Part shown: one piece after another, positions 4,685 through 7,263 of the stretch | Numbering within the stretch: the stretch's first letter is position 1 | How the letters are laid out: each line of letters opens with the position of its first letter | Assembly (NCBI GenBank): GCA_016935775.1 | Contig: JAFGQF010000032.1 | Location: forward strand, 1 to 7,263 | DNA: 7,263 nt | DNA from: Caldifarciminota bacterium | GTDB taxonomy: Bacteria > Hydrothermota > Tepidihabitantia > Tepidihabitantales > Tepidihabitantaceae | Direction of reading: 5' to 3' | The notes under the pieces: model-generated | The model's input: only the letters and a program-made list of their open reading frames with translations | Told to the model about the DNA's origin: nothing | Database searches by the model: none | Translations under genes and position numbers: made by a program

Positions 4685-6732
4685 TGACCGACGACCGCCG
4701 GCCCGAACGCGCGGCCGAGGGACAGATGCCCGGCGAGCTGCGGCCGGATGGCGGGGTGGCGCCGGGTACCCGGCTGGGAGCGGCGCGGCACGCACCGCGG
4801 GTCGGCGTGTTCGTCTGCCACTGCGGCATTAACATTGGCGGCGTGGTCAGGGTGCCGGAGCTGGTGGAGCGGGTCCGGGCCATCCCAGGCATCGCGGTGG
4901 CGACTGACTACCAGTATTGCTGTTCGGACCCGGGCCAGCAGATAATCCGCGACGCCATCAAGGAGCATTCGCTGGACCGGGTGGTGGTGGCCTGCTGTTC
5001 GCCGACCCTGCACGAGACGACTTTTCGCCGGGCATCGGCCGATGCCGGGCTGAACCAGTACCTGTGCGAAATCGCCAATATCCGCGAGCAGTGCGCCTGG
5101 GTGACGCCGGACCGCGACGAGGCTACCGACAAGGCCGAGAGCATCGTCCGGATGGCGATTGCCCGGGCGGTGAACGACGCGCCGCTGGAGCCGGTGGGCG
5201 TGGATGTCAACAAGCGGGCGCTGGTCATCGGTGCGGGCATCGCCGGCATACAGTCGGCGCTGGACATCGCCAACGCCGGTTACGAGGTGGTGCTGGTCGA
5301 GAAGGAGCCGTCGATCGGCGGGCACATGGCGCAGCTTTCCGAGACTTTCCCGACCCTGGACTGCTCGCAGTGCATCCTGACGCCGCGTACGGTCGAGGCC
5401 GGGCGGCACCCGAACATCAGGCTCTACTCCTATTCCGAGGTCGCCGAGGTATCCGGTTACGTCGGCAACTTCAAGGTTCGCATCCGGCAGAAGCCGCGCT
5501 ACGTGGATTTCGACGCCTGCACCGGCTGCGGGCTGTGCATGGAGAAGTGCCCCGGCCGGTCCGAATCGAGCTTTGAACGAGGGCTGACGAAGCAGAAGGC
5601 AATCTACCGGCTGCTGCCCCAGGCGGTGCCGAACCGACCGGTTATCAATGCCGACGTCTGCATCTACCTGCAAAAGGGCAAGTGCGGGGTATGCGCCAAG
5701 ATTTGTCCGACCCAGGCGATCCGCTACGATGACAAGGAGAAGTTCGTCGAGGAGGAGGTCGGCGCGATCGTGATGGCGACCGGGTACGAGCTTATCGACC
5801 ACGTAAAGATGGGCAACTACGGTATCGGCCGGGTGCCGGACGTGATTGATGGGCTGGCGTTCGAGCGGCTGTTGTCGGCCTCGGGGCCCACCCAGGGCGA
5901 GGTGAAGCGGCCGTCGGACGGCAAGACGCCGAAGAAGGTGGTATTCGTCCAGTGCGCCGGGTCGCGCGACCAGGAACACGGGATGCCCTACTGCTCGAAG
6001 ATCTGCTGCATGTACACCGCCAAGCAGGCGATCCTCTACAAGCACCGGGTGCACGATGGCGAGGCCTATGTCTGTTACATCGACGTCCGGACGCCGGGCA
6101 AGGGGTTCGAGGAGTTCTACAAGCGGGCGACCGACGAGGGCATCACCTATATCCGGGGCAAGGTTTCCAAGATTTTCCGGCGCGGGGACAAAACGGTGGT
6201 GTGGACCGCGGACACGCTGGCGGGCAGGAAGGTCGAGCTTGAGGCCGACCTGGTGGTACTGGCGAGCGCGGTAATCGCCAACCCCGAGGGCGTGAAGCTG
6301 GCCCGGCAGTTGAAGTTGCAGGTGGACCAGCACGGGTTCCAGACTGAGGCCCACCCCAAGCTGCGGCCGGTGGAAACCCTGACCGGTGGTTTCTTCTTGG
6401 CCGGTTGCGGCCAGGGGCCGAAGGACATTCCCGAGACTGTGGCCCAGGCATCGGCGGCTGCGGCCAAGGTGCTGGCGATGTTCGGCCAAAAGCGGCTGTT
6501 CCACGCCCCGACCACGGCGAGCGTGGACGAGGATGTCTGCGTCGGGTGCGGCAACTGTGAGAAGACCTGCGCCTACGGTGCGGTCCAGGTGGACCCGAAG
6601 CGCCGGGTGGCTGTGGTCAACGTCGCCCTCTGCGAGGGTTGCGGGGCCTGCGCGGTGGCCTGCCCGTCCGGGGCGATGAGCCACAACAACTTCTCGAAGA
6701 AGGGCACCTACGAAATGGTGGACAGAGCGTGA
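4684..6732 (+). CDS. hdrA: Heterodisulfide reductase subunit A-like iron-sulfur flavoprotein, full length
   Basis: The 682-residue product has the full HdrA order: an N-terminal cluster domain (GVFVCHCGINIGG near 41-53, YCCSDPG near 78-84, ACCSPTLHE near 103-111), a thioredoxin-reductase-like FAD fold (VIGAGIAGIQSALDIANAGYE near 181-201), CSQCILTP near 227-234, an inserted ferredoxin (C279, C282, C285, C289; then C326, C334, C337, C341), the second half of the FAD fold (ASAVIANPEG, FFLAGCGQGPKDIPETVAQASA), and a C-terminal two-cluster ferredoxin (C619, C622, C625, C629; C650, C653, C656, C660). HdrA is the flavin-based electron-bifurcating subunit; here it would accept electrons from FlxD and deliver them to ferredoxin and HdrC. 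The first 38 residues are hydrophilic, Arg/Pro/Gly-rich and unlike the conserved domain. AGAGGA lies nine bases before the ATG at 4684, which overlaps the hdrB stop. Confidence 0.95.
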   Translation: MTDDRRPERAAEGQMPGELRPDGGVAPGTRLGAARHAPRVGVFVCHCGINIGGVVRVPELVERVRAIPGIAVATDYQYCCSDPGQQIIRDAIKEHSLDRVVVACCSPTLHETTFRRASADAGLNQYLCEIANIREQCAWVTPDRDEATDKAESIVRMAIARAVNDAPLEPVGVDVNKRALVIGAGIAGIQSALDIANAGYEVVLVEKEPSIGGHMAQLSETFPTLDCSQCILTPRTVEAGRHPNIRLYSYSEVAEVSGYVGNFKVRIRQKPRYVDFDACTGCGLCMEKCPGRSESSFERGLTKQKAIYRLLPQAVPNRPVINADVCIYLQKGKCGVCAKICPTQAIRYDDKEKFVEEEVGAIVMATGYELIDHVKMGNYGIGRVPDVIDGLAFERLLSASGPTQGEVKRPSDGKTPKKVVFVQCAGSRDQEHGMPYCSKICCMYTAKQAILYKHRVHDGEAYVCYIDVRTPGKGFEEFYKRATDEGITYIRGKVSKIFRRGDKTVVWTADTLAGRKVELEADLVVLASAVIANPEGVKLARQLKLQVDQHGFQTEAHPKLRPVETLTGGFFLAGCGQGPKDIPETVAQASAAAAKVLAMFGQKRLFHAPTTASVDEDVCVGCGNCEKTCAYGAVQVDPKRRVAVVNVALCEGCGACAVACPSGAMSHNNFSKKGTYEMVDRA

Positions 6733-7263
6733 CGGACAAGGATGAAGGCGGAAGGATGAAGGCGGAAACGCCGGTCGGCGCGGTGCTGGTGGTCGGCGCC
6801 GGCATCGGCGGCATCCAGAGCTCGCTCGAGCTGGCTGACGCCGGGTTCAAGGTCTACCTGCTCGACGAGCAGCCGTCGATCGGCGGCGTGATGTCGATGC
6901 TCGACAAGACCTTCCCGACCAACGACTGCTCGATGTGCATCCTGTCGCCCAAGCTTGTCGGCACCGGCCGGCACCAGAATATCGAGCTCCTGACCTGGTC
7001 GCAATTGCTCGAGCTGGAGGGCGAGCCGGGCCGGTTCAAGGCCCGCATCCGGCGCAAGGCGCGCTACGTGGACCTCGACAAGTGCACCGGCTGCGGCGAT
7101 TGCGCCAAGGTCTGCCCGGTGGAGGTGCCGGATTCTTACAACCAGGGGATTTCGAGCCGGCGAGCGACTTTTCGGCTGTTCCCGCAGGCGATTCCCAACG
7201 CGTTCACCATCGAGAAGAACGAGGGCCGGGCGCCGTGCCGGCTGGCCTGCCCGGCGGGCGTGA
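6729..7263 (+). CDS. Second HdrA-family flavoprotein, partial at the right edge
   Basis: About 178 residues are visible and the gene runs off the window. After a short lead it goes straight into the FAD fold: VLVVGAGIGGIQSSLELADAGF (from about 19), PSIGGVMSMLDKTFPTNDCSMC (C67, C70), ILSPKLVGTGRHQNIELLT, a ferredoxin motif C119-x2-C122-x2-C125-x3-C129-P, RATFRLFPQAIPN and finally CRLACPAGV (C170, C174). Compared with the upstream hdrA it lacks the N-terminal cluster domain. The closing CxxxCPAG is reminiscent of GltD/NfnB-type iron-sulfur domains and suggests a longer, fused protein. GTG at 6729 overlaps the hdrA stop (GTGA); ATG at 6756 within the heptamer array, preceded closely by GGCGGAAGG, is the alternative. 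It probably belongs to the same operon and either pairs with or replaces HdrA. Confidence 0.9.
   Translation, partial: MTDKDEGGRMKAETPVGAVLVVGAGIGGIQSSLELADAGFKVYLLDEQPSIGGVMSMLDKTFPTNDCSMCILSPKLVGTGRHQNIELLTWSQLLELEGEPGRFKARIRRKARYVDLDKCTGCGDCAKVCPVEVPDSYNQGISSRRATFRLFPQAIPNAFTIEKNEGRAPCRLACPAGV
6738..6765 (+). repeat. Tandem heptamer array at the start of the second hdrA-like gene
   Basis: A 14-bp unit occurs twice in perfect tandem (6738-6751 and 6752-6765). Each unit is two heptamers, AAGGATG and AAGGCGG, so the period is again seven. It contains the alternative ATG at 6756. Its purine-rich strand is the coding strand, so it could also serve as a ribosome binding region. If GTG 6729 is used, it encodes residues of the N-terminal lead. 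Confidence 0.85.

Noticed and set aside
4573..6684. A 703-codon minus-strand open frame opposite hdrA
   Set aside because: It is almost exactly the shadow of hdrA, whose motifs are unmistakable; the antisense translation shows no family features.

Overview
The window is GC-rich and almost entirely coding. It carries a divergent gene cluster for a soluble, cytoplasmic, flavin/iron-sulfur complex of the FlxABCD-HdrABC type (NADH dehydrogenase module plus heterodisulfide reductase module). This complex family is known from strictly anaerobic bacteria, so the source is probably an anaerobic bacterium. Promoters of bacterial sigma70 type and Shine-Dalgarno-coupled overlapping genes agree with that. 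A little-studied candidate phylum is plausible, but nothing in the sequence fixes the taxonomy.

Layout. On the minus strand, reading leftwards from about 3170, lie flxD (MvhD-like [2Fe-2S] protein), flxC (two-cluster ferredoxin protein), flxB (sulfhydrogenase-beta-like two-cluster protein) and flxA (FAD/NAD-binding subunit, cut by the left edge). On the plus strand, reading rightwards from 3361, lie hdrC, hdrB, hdrA and a second, shorter-N-terminus HdrA paralogue cut by the right edge. Most junctions overlap or abut, as in tightly coupled operons. A 190-bp gap (3171-3360) separates the two arms and holds two outward-facing sigma70-like promoters. Both place the predicted transcription start only a few bases before the ATG.

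How the genes work together (family knowledge plus inference): FlxA oxidises NADH at FAD; FlxB and FlxC relay electrons through [4Fe-4S] clusters; FlxD hands them to HdrA. The HdrA flavin is the likely bifurcation site, sending electrons to ferredoxin and, through HdrC, to the two non-cubane clusters of HdrB, where a disulfide is reduced. The disulfide substrate cannot be read from this window.

The most unusual content is a family of palindromic repeats. Two 131-bp copies, about 93% identical and without indels, share a 12-bp perfect inverted core near their ends. One sits in frame inside flxB and adds about 43 residues. The other replaces the normal N-terminus of flxA and seems to supply its start codon. 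A partial copy lies between the two promoters. In all three the element has the same orientation and the same reading phase relative to the neighbouring flx gene. Separately, short arrays with 7-bp periodicity occur at the flxB/flxA junction and at the start of the second hdrA gene.
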